Positions 35,101-42,582 of a DNA stretch of 64,000 bases are shown piece by piece. Position numbers and translations under genes: made by a program. Each line of letters starts with the position of its first letter. Position 1 is the stretch's first letter. Source of the DNA: JBPCNH01 sp051001455 (GTDB lineage: Bacteria > Actinomycetota > CADDZG01 > WHSQ01); contig JBPCNH010000015.1 of NCBI GenBank assembly GCA_051001455.1, positions 25,490 to 89,489 on the forward strand. The letters run 5' to 3'. Under the pieces are notes generated by a model. The model did no database searches. It was not told where the DNA came from and saw only the letters and a list, made by a program, of their open reading frames with translations.

Positions 35101-35623
35101 ACCGGTCGCCGAACACCTCGCGGTACCAGGCGACCTTGCGCCGGGCGCCGGCCAGGTCTCCGGCCACGATCAGCTTGGGGATCTCGGCAGAGAGACAGCC
35201 GGACAGACAGATCAGTCCCTCCGAGAACTCCTGGATGAGCTCGTGATCGGTACGGGGGTAACGATGGAAACCTTCGAGCCACGCCTTGGAAGAGACCTTG
35301 ACGAGGTTCTTGTATCCCTGGTCGTTCATCGCCAGAAGCGTCAGATGGAAGACCCGGTCGCCGCCGCCGCGCCCTTCGGGCTTCTCGCGCCGGTTGCCGT
35401 CGAAGAGGTAGCCCTCCATACCTAGGATCGGCTTGACACCGGTCTTGGCTCCCGTCTTATAGAACTCGAGCGCTCCGTACATCACGCCGTGGTCGGTGAT
35501 GGCGCACGCAGGCATACCGGCGTCCGCGGCGGCAGCGAACATGTCGGGGATCCGACTGGCCCCATCGAGCATCGAGTACTCGGAATGGGCGTGAAGATGG
35601 ACGAAGCTCAACGGTCTAACCAA
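32186..35623 (-). CDS. dnaE: DNA polymerase III alpha subunit
   Basis: 1145-residue replicative polymerase. Order: PHP domain (FVHLHAHSEYSMLDGA, with several His/Asp retained), polymerase core with the catalytic aspartates in PDIDIDFDD at about 400-408, the KADKVRKAIGKK finger region, tandem helix-hairpin-helix (AVKGVGEGVV), and a C-terminal OB domain. Length and motifs are those of DnaE1. The listed start is TTG 35623; a second TTG at 35611 starts directly before SFVHLH and is an alternative. No intein is present. Confidence 0.96.
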   Translation of the reverse strand: MVRPLSFVHLHAHSEYSMLDGASRIPDMFAAAADAGMPACAITDHGVMYGALEFYKTGAKTGVKPILGMEGYLFDGNRREKPEGRGGGDRVFHLTLLAMNDQGYKNLVKVSSKAWLEGFHRYPRTDHELIQEFSEGLICLSGCLSAEIPKLIVAGDLAGARRKVAWYREVFGDRFYLELQDHGIDVQKPLNDELVAIGKEMGIPWVSTNDSHYTLKKDAAAHEVLLCVNTGSVLSDPNRFKFDSDEFYLKSPEEMQRAFERWPGACEMTLEVAERCNVEITMGKAILPHFEVPEGTTLDGHLRDLVMQGVRKRYEDVSSEVKKRADYELGVISDMGFAGYFLVVQDFVQWSKDQGIRVGPGRGSAAGSIVSFALGITELDPLKYDLMFERFLNPERIEMPDIDIDFDDRRRSDVIRYVSDKYGADRVAQIVTYGAIKGKQAIKDAARVLGYPYQDGDRLTKMYPPLIMGRDSGLEQALKDAPELKQAYEEGGAAKEILDTAKGIENLKRSAGIHAAGVVIGRDPLIEHVPLKRGDHDEIVTQYDKYMIEDLGLLKMDFLGLRNLTVIELTRDYVRAHKGEEIDVDNLDFKDDKVYEMLRRGDADGVFQLESDGMRRLLTQLKPDRFEHIMALIALYRPGPMEQIPAYVDRKNHPEKISYLHPTLEDFTKETYGILVYQEQVVLMLQRLAGYTPGKADKVRKAIGKKNREMMAAEEPVFIDGCKRAGMDEPAARKLWNLIQPFADYSFNRAHSACYAYVAYQTAWLKTYHPVEYMAALLTSVKDRKDDKPKYLAMARKMSIPVLLPDVNSSDMDFTPVGDSVRFGLSAVKGVGEGVVERIISARQKEGPFTSFHDFCRKVDAVCLNKKTVESLIWAGAFESLGHTRKGLLDCCEAVVAQARARRENEAIGQFDLFSDAMAGEAPEEQDEPVGLEEHPRELLNAKEKEMLGVYVSHHPLLGVEGLLNRMCDSLISGLGTRKPGEMLTVGGLVAGYSKRVTKNGGIMVIMQLEDLSGASVEILVFNKVFEKHAATLRPDAILLVSGRVDRDVRDDSIKIIASDVREPKLGVEQPLQITLPGEACTSNVIDSLKQILAGHPGDTNVFLRLSNGSKTTVLRLGSEFCVDTSNGLHAELKALLGPAAFVDA

Positions 35624-35649
35624 CCCCCCTGGGCCGTGGAATCACAACG

Positions 35650-35661
35650 ATGTAACTACAT
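35650..35661. promoter_or_regulatory. Palindrome upstream of dnaE
   Basis: ATGTA-AC-TACAT, perfect 5-bp arms, about 27 bp before the dnaE start. A possible operator. Further upstream on the minus strand are a TTGACA hexamer (complement of 35732-35737 region) and two DnaA-box-like 9-mers (TTACCCACA, TAGTCCACA), each one or two mismatches from consensus. Confidence 0.25.
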
Positions 35662-35786
35662 GGTGGCACCGGCGCCCGTCCGTTTGCAAGGACGAGGCCT
35701 TTACCTGCACAAATGCCTCTGTCAAGCACCCGAAAGTCCAGCCTGGGGGATGCCGGCTGTGGGTAACAAGCCCGGAAAGCTGTGGA

Positions 35787-36692
35787 CTAGGGCCCGGTCA
35801 TGCCGAGCTTGTCGAGCACATCCTGGAGGTCGGGCGGCAGAGGGTCGGCCACGGCAACCTCGCCGCCGTCGGGATGGGGGAATCGGAGTTTCCAGGCGTG
35901 GAGGAAGGGCCGGGCCAGGCCGAGGGCGGCGGAGCGCTCCGACCGTCCCCCGTACGTCCCGTCTCCCAGGACCGGATGCTTCAGGAAAGCGAGATGCACC
36001 CTGATCTGATGGGTCCTGCCCGTTTCCAGACGAACGTCGAGCAAACTCATCCCGCCGGCCGAGGCCAGCACCTCATAGTGGGTCACGGCTCGACGACCCT
36101 CCGGGACCACCGCCATCTTCCGCCTGGAGCGGTGTCTGCCGATGGGAGCCTCAACCGTCCCCCGGAGCGTCGCGGGCACTCCCTTCACGAGGGCGAGGTA
36201 ACGCCGCTCGATCGCTCTCCTCTTCATCGCGGCTACCAGGAAGGCATGGGCCTCATCGTCGCGGGCCACGAGCAGCAGGCCGGAGGTGTCCTTGTCCAGT
36301 CGATGCACGATGCCTGGCCGCATCGAGCCCTCCTGCGCGAGTTCGATCCCCAGTCCGAGCAACGCGTTCACCAGCGTGCCCGACGTATGCCCTCCCGCCG
36401 GATGCGTCACGAGGCCGGGAGGCTTCGAAACAGCCAGAACCCGCTCGTCGGAGTAACGGATCTGCAGGGGGATGTCCTCGGCCCGGGGAGCGTCCGGCGA
36501 CCGGTCCGCCACTTCACCGGAGACGAGATCCCCGGGCTCGAGCCTCAGGGAGGGTTTGGCGGGGCGGCCGTTCACTTTCACCGCTCCGGCCTTCAGCGCC
36601 GCCTGCACGTCGGAACGAGAGGCCCCGGTGGCGCCGGTCAAGAAAACATCTACCCTCTCGCCGGCCGCCCGATCCGGTACATCGAGGTCCAT
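35787..36692 (-). CDS. rluD: 23S rRNA pseudouridine synthase RluD-type
   Basis: 301 residues from ATG 36692, which overlaps the lspA stop as TGATG. An S4 RNA-binding domain (about 10-60: ERVDVFLTG...VKVNGRPAKPSLRLEPGD) is followed by the RluA-family catalytic domain with Asp133 in IVHRLDKDTSGLL and RTHQIRVHLAFL near the end. It modifies uridines of helix 69 in 23S rRNA if truly RluD; the RluC specificity cannot be excluded. The lspA-rluD pairing is common in bacteria. Confidence 0.92.
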   Translation of the reverse strand: MDLDVPDRAAGERVDVFLTGATGASRSDVQAALKAGAVKVNGRPAKPSLRLEPGDLVSGEVADRSPDAPRAEDIPLQIRYSDERVLAVSKPPGLVTHPAGGHTSGTLVNALLGLGIELAQEGSMRPGIVHRLDKDTSGLLLVARDDEAHAFLVAAMKRRAIERRYLALVKGVPATLRGTVEAPIGRHRSRRKMAVVPEGRRAVTHYEVLASAGGMSLLDVRLETGRTHQIRVHLAFLKHPVLGDGTYGGRSERSAALGLARPFLHAWKLRFPHPDGGEVAVADPLPPDLQDVLDKLGMTGP

Positions 36693-37168
36693 CACTCCTC
36701 CGCTTGTTCGGCGCGCCGCTCGTGACGGTCGGAACGGAGCCCGAGGAACAGGATGACCAGGACCCCGGTGACGATGCACGAATCCGCGACGTTGAAGACC
36801 GGCCACACGTGAAGGTCTACGAAATCGACCACGCCCGGAGTGTCCCGTACCACTCGGTCGATGACGTTACCCACCCCTCCTCCAAGGACGAGACCGAGCG
36901 GGATGGTCCAGCCCGGCTCGTCGATATGCCTCACCCACACGACGATGACCACACCGGCGACGATCGTGGCTACCAGGAAGAACGCGGGGAATCCCTGCAA
37001 GATCCCAAAGGCTCCGCCCGAATTGAACGTGAGCCTGAAGGTGACCGCTCCTTCGATGAGGTCTACCGGACCGCCAGCCAGGTGCTCGAGGGCAAGCGAT
37101 TTGGTCACCTGATCCACCAGGACGACCAACGAGGCAACGAAGAACAGCTTGGGATAGACAGATCTCAT
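36692..37168 (-). CDS. lspA: Lipoprotein signal peptidase
   Basis: 158-residue membrane aspartyl protease that cleaves the signal of prolipoproteins, of which this window encodes several. Start ATG 37168 gives MRSVYPKLFF and four membrane segments, with AGGGGA upstream. Catalytic aspartates are D104 (GGVGNVIDRV) and D129 (FNVADS); FNSGGAFGIL is the usual loop. The frame continues upstream but without family sequence. Confidence 0.94.
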   Translation of the reverse strand: MRSVYPKLFFVASLVVLVDQVTKSLALEHLAGGPVDLIEGAVTFRLTFNSGGAFGILQGFPAFFLVATIVAGVVIVVWVRHIDEPGWTIPLGLVLGGGVGNVIDRVVRDTPGVVDFVDLHVWPVFNVADSCIVTGVLVILFLGLRSDRHERRAEQAEE

Positions 37169-37193
37169 AGCCGCGAGATCCCCTGAGGGCACC

Positions 37194-38153
37194 TCAGCGG
37201 ATGCGTTCTTCGCGCCGTTTGCAGTCGAGACACAAGAGCATGCGGGGGAAAGCTTCCAGCCGATCTGCGTCGATATGGTTCCCGCAGCTCTCACACGTTC
37301 CGTAAGTCCCTTCCTCGATGCTCTCCAGTGCTCTCGTCGCCTGGTCTATGAGGTCGAGGGTGTTGTTGCGGATGGAGAGATCTCTCTCCCGATCGAAAGT
37401 TGCCGTCCCGGCGTCCGCGAAATCCTCGTTCACACCGATATCGGGGTTGGTATCGCCGGAAGAAGAGTCGCTCTCCAGCTCGGCGAGCTGCCGCTCGTAA
37501 TCCGCCTTGTCCTGCTCGAGGCGGGTCTTGATCTTCGCCAGGGATCTCTTGTCGAGCTTCGCTTTCCGTACCGGTTTCTTGGGGGGCTCCACCACTTTCG
37601 GTCGGGGTGGGAGCTTCGACTTGAGCGACGGCGGAGCCGGGGTCTCTTCGGTAGTGGAGCCAGGTCCCCCGGCGGATCTCTTCGCCGCGGACTTCTTGGG
37701 AGTGGTCTTCTTCGCCGGCGTCTTCTTGGCCGCGGACTTCTTGGGAGTGGACTTCTTGGGAGTGGACTTCTTGGGAGTGGACTTCTTGGGAGTGGACTTC
37801 TTGGCCGGGGACCTCTGGGACGGCGTCTTCTTGGCCGAGGTCTTCTTGGCGGCGGGCTTGCCGGACTTCTTGACCGTGGTCTTCTTCTTCTTGACCGCGG
37901 TCTTCGGCGCGGTCTTCGGCCCCGTCTTCTTGACCGTCGACTTCTTGCGGGTAGCCGGCTTCCTGGCCGCCGTCTTCTTCGCCCCCGTCTTCTTGACCGT
38001 CGACTTCTTCGCCCCCGTCTTCTTCGCGGCAGGTTTCCCCACGGCTCGGCCGACCGTCCTCACGGCCTTCTTCACGGCTTTCTTGACCCCCGTCTTCTTC
38101 TTCGACGCGGCGTTCTTCTTCTGCTTATCGGAGGGTTTCTTCGCGGGGCTCAT
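37194..38153 (-). CDS. Histone H1-like lysine-rich tail fused to a DksA/TraR zinc finger
   Basis: 319 residues in two unlike halves. Residues 1 to about 165 are almost only Lys, Ala, Thr, Ser and Pro in AKK/TPKK repeats, resembling H1-type tails of HU proteins, including four exact 15-bp repeats. About 165-200 is a proline-rich linker. The rest is a DksA/TraR domain: an acidic coiled coil with a DxxxA-like tip region, then a C4 finger CESC...CLDC. The tail should bind DNA without sequence preference and the finger domain resembles factors that enter the RNA-polymerase secondary channel. The role is not known. It is upstream of lspA and divergent from ileS. Confidence 0.85.
   Translation of the reverse strand: MSPAKKPSDKQKKNAASKKKTGVKKAVKKAVRTVGRAVGKPAAKKTGAKKSTVKKTGAKKTAARKPATRKKSTVKKTGPKTAPKTAVKKKKTTVKKSGKPAAKKTSAKKTPSQRSPAKKSTPKKSTPKKSTPKKSTPKKSAAKKTPAKKTTPKKSAAKRSAGGPGSTTEETPAPPSLKSKLPPRPKVVEPPKKPVRKAKLDKRSLAKIKTRLEQDKADYERQLAELESDSSSGDTNPDIGVNEDFADAGTATFDRERDLSIRNNTLDLIDQATRALESIEEGTYGTCESCGNHIDADRLEAFPRMLLCLDCKRREERIR
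37735..37804. repeat. Four exact 15-bp tandem repeats plus a partial fifth
   Basis: Unit gacttcttgggagtg on the plus strand, identical four times (37735-37794) and continuing for 10 bp. It encodes the STPKK pentapeptide of the lysine-rich tail on the minus strand. Exact copies point to recent slippage and likely length variation between strains. Confidence 0.95.
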
Positions 38154-38247
38154 GGGGCGTGGACGTTAGCACAAGGGGGCAAGCCCAGACGGCATCTCCT
38201 CTCCTTTCCCCGCGGTTCCCGGCACCACGGCAGCGCCGGGCGGCCGT

Positions 38248-38253
38248 TACCCT
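38248..38253 (+). promoter_or_regulatory. -10 element TACCCT of ileS, leaderless
   Basis: TACCCT followed by TAGCGCC (7 nt) and the ileS ATG at 38261; no Shine-Dalgarno. No T-box or other long leader fits into the 107 bp between the divergent genes. Confidence 0.45.
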
Positions 38254-38260
38254 TAGCGCC

Positions 38261-41200
38261 ATGTCACGACCTCACTACGAACCCGTCGATCCCAAGGTCT
38301 CGTTCCCCGAGCTCGAGACCACCGTGGCCGACCGGTGGCGCACGCAGCAGATCTTCGAACGGTCCCTGAAAGAGCGGGCAGGAGGGCCCGAATGGGTGTT
38401 CTACGAGGGCCCTCCCACGGCGAACAACAAGCCCGGCATCCACCACGTCGAGGCTCGAACCTTCAAGGATCTCTTCTGCAGGTTCCAGGCGATGCGCGGT
38501 CACTACGTCCACCGCAAGGCCGGATGGGACTGCCACGGCCTCCCGGTGGAGATCGAGGTGGAGAAAGAGCTGGGCATCACCGAGAAACGCCAGATCGAAG
38601 AAGAGCACGGCATCGAGAAGTTCGTGGAGATGTGCCGCGCCTCGGTCCAACGCTACGTCGATGACTGGGAACGGCTGACCGACCGGATCGGGTTCTGGCT
38701 CGACCTGGAGGACGCCTACTGGACGATGTCTCCCGCCTTCGTCGAGTCGGTGTGGTGGATCCTCAAGCAGATCTGGGACAAAGGGCTACTGGAAGAGGAC
38801 TTCAAGGTCGTTCCTTACTGCCCCCGTTGCGAGACCGCCCTCTCTTCGCATGAACAGCATCAGACCGGAGCGTACAAAGACGTCATCGATCCTTCGATCT
38901 ACGTTCGCTTCCCTCTCGAGGACGAACCCGGTACCTCACTGCTCGTGTGGACGACGACACCTTGGACGTTGCTCGCCAACACGCTCGCCGCCGTCGGACC
39001 AGACATCCCGTACGTGAAGATCGCCGATCCTTCGGGTGACGGTTTCCTCATCATGGCGGCAGAGCGACTCGAGGCATTGATGGGGGAAGACGTCGCGGTC
39101 GTCGAGCGCATGGAGGGGGCGAGCCTGCTGGACCGGCGCTACCGACCCCCCTTCGGATTCGTTCCGACCTCCGAGCGGTCTCACCGCGTCCGGCCGGGGG
39201 ATTTCGTGACCACGACGGACGGTTCGGGGATAGTCCATCTGGCTCCCTACGGGGAGGACGACATGGTGATGTTGAGACGCGATGGGCTCGAGGTCACCCA
39301 GATGATCGACGCGTCGGGACGAGTGATCCCGGCCGGCGGAGACTTCGCCGGCCTATGGGTGAAGGACGCCGACAAGGCGATCATCTCCGATCTCGAATCC
39401 CGCGGGGTCTTGTTCCGTGCCGAAGACTACGAACACGCCTATCCGCATTGCTGGCGTTGTCACACTCCCCTCCTCTACTACCCGCGCAAGGACTGGTACG
39501 TCCGCACGTCACAGATCAGAGAGCAGTTAGAGGCGTCCAACGAAGCAGTCAACTGGCAACCTCCCACCATCAAGCACGGTCGTTTCGGAGACTGGTTGGC
39601 GAATAACGTGGACTGGTCGTTGTCACGCGATCGGTACTGGGGAACGCCGCTACCTATCTGGAGATGCGACCAAGGACATGACATCTGTGTCGGTTCATTC
39701 GCCGAGCTGAGCGAGTTGTGCGGTAAAGACATGTCTGGCATCGACCCGCACCGTCCCTACGTCGACGACATCGTGTTCGCGTGTCCGGAGTGTGGAAGTG
39801 AGGCGAAACGCGTCCGCTACGTGATCGACGCGTGGTTCGACTCGGGGTCGATGCCCTTCGGACAATGGCACTACCCCTTCGAGAACAAAGAGCTCTTCGA
39901 AGAGCGATTCCCGGCCGACTTCATCTCGGAAGCCATCGACCAGACGAGGGGATGGTTCTACTCATTGCTGGCGGTCGCGACCCTGGTGAAGGGACGTTCT
40001 TCGTATCGCAACGTCGTATGTCTCGGACATATCGTCGATGCCGACGGCCGCAAGATGAGCAAGTCCGTGGGCAACGTGATCGATCCGTGGAAGGTGTTAG
40101 ACGTGCAGGGAGCCGACGCCCTGCGGTGGTACCTGCTCACCGGAGGGACCCCGTGGGCGGCGCGGAGGTTATCGATAGAGATCATCGAAGAGTCTCTCCG
40201 GCGCTTCTTGCTGACGTTGTGGAACACCTATTCGTTCTGGGTCACCTACGCATCGCTCGAGAACTTCGATCCCACGGACGTCGACATCCCCGTTGCCGAG
40301 CGTCCCGAGATGGACCGCTGGATCCTGGCAGAGCTCGACGACACGATCCGCGAGACGACGGCCGGGCTCGACGACTTCGATGCAACTCGAGGCGGCAAAC
40401 GGCTCGACCGATTCGTCGACGATCTCTCCAACTGGTACGTACGGCGCTCTCGGCGCCGCTTCTGGCGTTCTATCGAGGAGACCGACACTCGCTCCGCCTT
40501 CCTCACGCTGTGGGAATGCCTGGTGACGGTGACGCGCCTCGGCGCGCCGTACATCCCTTTCGTCTCGGATGCCATCTATTCGAACCTGACCCGGCCCGAC
40601 CCGGGCGCGTCTGATTCGGTGCATCTGACCGACTGGCCCGAACCGGACGACACCCGCCGCGACGACGAGCTGCGCGTGCGGATGGCGTTGGTCCGCCGCT
40701 TCGTCGGCCTCGGTCGTTCGGCCCGAACCGAAGCCAAGGTTCGAACCCGGCAACCGCTGCAGCGGGCTCTAGTGGTCCTTCCAAGCTCCGACCTCGCTCA
40801 TCTCGAAGGGCTCGAAGGGCTCATTGCAGAGGAACTGAACGTGAAAGAGGTCGAAGCGATGCGTGCTCTCGAAGAGCTCGTGACCTACACGGTGAAACCG
40901 AACTTCAAGACGCTCGGCCCTCGTTTCGGATCCCAGGTGAAGGCTCTCGCGGCGTCGTTGGCGCAGGCCGATCCTGCCGAGATCGTGCGCACCATCGAGA
41001 GCGGGAACCCGTACATCCTCCAGGTCGGCGGCACCTCCGCCGAGCTCGGCGCGGAGGATCTCGACATCAGGGTGGAAGGACGCGAGGGGTTCTCTCTCGC
41101 TCGCGACGGAGCTTACGGCGTCGCTCTCGATCTGGAGTTGACCCCCGAGCTGATCGGCGAGGGTACCGCGCGCGCGACCGTCAGGATCGTTCAAGACCTC

Positions 41201-41428
41201 CGGAAATCGAGCGGGCTCGCGGTCGAGGACCGCATCGAGCTGTGGCTCGACTGGAACGACGATGTCGTCGGGCACGCTTTGGAGGAGCATGCCGAGACGA
41301 TCGCGGCCGAAGTTCTCGCTTCCGAGATGCACCTCGGTGACGAACCGGTAGGCGACACGTTCGTCGATCGCCTGTCGCTCGACCAAGGCGATGTAATCAT
41401 CGGTCTGCGACGTGCCTCGGCGTCGTAA
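38261..41428 (+). CDS. ileS: Isoleucyl-tRNA synthetase, type 2, with GIHH in place of HIGH
   Basis: 1055 residues from ATG 38261. Class I synthetase charging tRNA-Ile. The length, ANNKPGIHHVEARTFKD start and C-terminal extension match the eukaryote-like type 2 group. The signature normally reading HxGH is G59-I60-H61-H62, first and third residues swapped. KMSKS is at about 598-602 (GRKMSKSVGN), the editing domain with TTTPWTLLANT is at about 225-235, and the WDCHGLPVE block is intact. A swap of this kind has been reported in type 2 enzymes with extreme mupirocin resistance. The frame is open upstream to 38159 without family sequence. Confidence 0.96.
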   Translation: MSRPHYEPVDPKVSFPELETTVADRWRTQQIFERSLKERAGGPEWVFYEGPPTANNKPGIHHVEARTFKDLFCRFQAMRGHYVHRKAGWDCHGLPVEIEVEKELGITEKRQIEEEHGIEKFVEMCRASVQRYVDDWERLTDRIGFWLDLEDAYWTMSPAFVESVWWILKQIWDKGLLEEDFKVVPYCPRCETALSSHEQHQTGAYKDVIDPSIYVRFPLEDEPGTSLLVWTTTPWTLLANTLAAVGPDIPYVKIADPSGDGFLIMAAERLEALMGEDVAVVERMEGASLLDRRYRPPFGFVPTSERSHRVRPGDFVTTTDGSGIVHLAPYGEDDMVMLRRDGLEVTQMIDASGRVIPAGGDFAGLWVKDADKAIISDLESRGVLFRAEDYEHAYPHCWRCHTPLLYYPRKDWYVRTSQIREQLEASNEAVNWQPPTIKHGRFGDWLANNVDWSLSRDRYWGTPLPIWRCDQGHDICVGSFAELSELCGKDMSGIDPHRPYVDDIVFACPECGSEAKRVRYVIDAWFDSGSMPFGQWHYPFENKELFEERFPADFISEAIDQTRGWFYSLLAVATLVKGRSSYRNVVCLGHIVDADGRKMSKSVGNVIDPWKVLDVQGADALRWYLLTGGTPWAARRLSIEIIEESLRRFLLTLWNTYSFWVTYASLENFDPTDVDIPVAERPEMDRWILAELDDTIRETTAGLDDFDATRGGKRLDRFVDDLSNWYVRRSRRRFWRSIEETDTRSAFLTLWECLVTVTRLGAPYIPFVSDAIYSNLTRPDPGASDSVHLTDWPEPDDTRRDDELRVRMALVRRFVGLGRSARTEAKVRTRQPLQRALVVLPSSDLAHLEGLEGLIAEELNVKEVEAMRALEELVTYTVKPNFKTLGPRFGSQVKALAASLAQADPAEIVRTIESGNPYILQVGGTSAELGAEDLDIRVEGREGFSLARDGAYGVALDLELTPELIGEGTARATVRIVQDLRKSSGLAVEDRIELWLDWNDDVVGHALEEHAETIAAEVLASEMHLGDEPVGDTFVDRLSLDQGDVIIGLRRASAS

Positions 41429-41430
41429 GG

Positions 41431-41628
41431 CTAGGAGCGGTTCTTCCTGGCGTCGCCCAAAGGCGCCGATCGACTTCGGTAGTAAGCCAGTGCTAGACAT
41501 ACGGCAGCGCCCACACTCGCCAGCACCGAAGCCCAGATCAGCGTGGCATTAGAACCTGCCCACCCGAGAACGAGAACGACCGCGCTCGCGAGGATGAGGC
41601 CAACCGCGCCGCTCAACAAGTACGTCAT
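41431..41628 (-). CDS. Small membrane protein with two predicted helices
   Basis: 65 residues from ATG 41628, which has AGGAG five bases upstream and overlaps the divIVA stop as TGATG. Two hydrophobic segments (LLSGAVGLILASAVVLVLG and ASVLASVGAAVCLALAY) joined by a short polar turn, then a basic tail. It is the last gene of the division cluster and is co-translated with divIVA, hinting at a link to the cell pole or septum. No named family. Confidence 0.6.
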   Translation of the reverse strand: MTYLLSGAVGLILASAVVLVLGWAGSNATLIWASVLASVGAAVCLALAYYRSRSAPLGDARKNRS

Positions 41629-42260
41629 CAGCGCTCCTGTCTCCAAGGGAACGACCTCGAGCCGGCGCTGGCCTGAGCCTGTGGCCGCTCGTCACCCTCT
41701 GGTTGCTCAGACGTCTGGGATATGCGCGACGGCTGTGCCGCCGGCCTCGCCGAGCCGCGTTGCACCGATGGCGGTGGAGCACCCGACCCCAGGGTGTCCA
41801 ACGAGCGCAGCTGTTGCTCGAGGAAACCCTTGAGCTTCTGTTTCAGATCCGTCTCGTAAGCCTTGAGACGATCTATCTGAAGGTCCAGCTCTCGCTTGCG
41901 CTCAGCGTGAACACGCTGGGCCTCGACGTTGCGGCGGGAAGCGTCTGCCTCTGCTTGCGCGGCTCGTTTCTCCGCCTCGCCGATCACCTGTTCGGCTTTG
42001 CTCTTGGCCGTGGCGATGGCTTCCTCGGCGGCACGTTGCGCCGTCACCAGGGTCTTCTTCAGCATCTCTTCGGTGTTGCGGCTGGCCGCAACAGCCTGGT
42101 CCAGCTCTCCCATCCGGTTCCTCAGCGCATCGTTCTCGCGCTGCAGGCGGTCGAGCACCTCCGCGACGCGGTCGAGGAAATCGTCGACCTCTGCCTGGTT
42201 GTAGCCGCGCCAGGCATCGTTGAATTGCTTCTCATTGACGTCGCGGGCCCCGAGTTCCAT
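41628..42260 (-). CDS. divIVA: DivIVA-domain polar growth protein (Wag31-like)
   Basis: 210 residues. The N-terminal membrane-binding domain has RDVNEKQFNDAWRGYNQAEVDDFLDRV, followed by a long coiled coil (about 35-150) and a Pro/Ser/Gln-rich disordered tail. It marks curved membrane at poles and septa and, in actinobacteria, directs apical wall growth. The position downstream of ftsZ-sepF-yggT is the standard one. A GATACT hexamer 7 nt before the ATG may be a further leaderless promoter. Confidence 0.92.
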   Translation of the reverse strand: MELGARDVNEKQFNDAWRGYNQAEVDDFLDRVAEVLDRLQRENDALRNRMGELDQAVAASRNTEEMLKKTLVTAQRAAEEAIATAKSKAEQVIGEAEKRAAQAEADASRRNVEAQRVHAERKRELDLQIDRLKAYETDLKQKLKGFLEQQLRSLDTLGSGAPPPSVQRGSARPAAQPSRISQTSEQPEGDERPQAQASAGSRSFPWRQER

Positions 42261-42301
42261 CCCGCTCAGTATCCCATCGAGCGCTCGCAGGACTCGTCAT
42301 T

Positions 42302-42327
42302 GCCCCAGGATCCGCGGGTCCTGGGGC
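42302..42327 (-). terminator. Hairpin between yggT and divIVA
   Basis: GCCCCAGGA and its exact complement around an 8-nt loop, starting right after the yggT stop. There is no T-run, so it may attenuate or protect the mRNA end and not fully terminate. Confidence 0.35.
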
Positions 42328-42579
42328 TCAACAACCGATGGCCCCCCGAACCACGCTCAGGAGGATGAAGATGACGATCGGAGAGAGATCGAGGCCCCCC
42401 ACGGGAGGGATATAGCGCCGGAAAACGCCCATGACCGGCTCGGTCAGGTCGTACACCACCCGGATAACCGGAGTGAGGAACGAAGGCGGGGACCAGAACA
42501 TCGTGGTCCACGACAAGATGATCCGCACTAGGAGCACGAGGTAATACGCGAACAGGGCGGCGCAGATGAGGTCTAGCAA
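42328..42579 (-). CDS. yggT: YggT family membrane protein
   Basis: 83 residues with two membrane segments and the family block LTPVIRVVYDLTEPVMGVFRRYIPPVGGLDLSPIVIF. The start is TTG 42579, 3 bp after the sepF stop. YggT proteins sit next to sepF in actinobacteria and cyanobacteria; a part in division or chromosome partition has been suggested for the family. Confidence 0.9.
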   Translation of the reverse strand: MLDLICAALFAYYLVLLVRIILSWTTMFWSPPSFLTPVIRVVYDLTEPVMGVFRRYIPPVGGLDLSPIVIFILLSVVRGAIGC

Positions 42580-42582
42580 CAG

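Noticed and set aside
34020..35282. 420-codon open frame within dnaE on the same strand
   Set aside because: Out-of-frame reading of dnaE; Arg/Pro-rich, no recognisable family, and the true frame has complete polymerase motifs.
35700..35790. DnaA-box-like sites considered as a replication origin
   Set aside because: Only two imperfect sites, no AT-rich unwinding element and no dnaA, dnaN or parAB genes nearby.
37735..37804. Tandem repeat considered as a CRISPR array
   Set aside because: There are no spacers; the 15-bp units are contiguous and coding.
37275..38369. Leu/Gly/Arg repeat protein of 364 codons on the plus strand
   Set aside because: It is the antisense reading of the lysine-rich tail and zinc-finger gene; the repeats are those of the coding strand.
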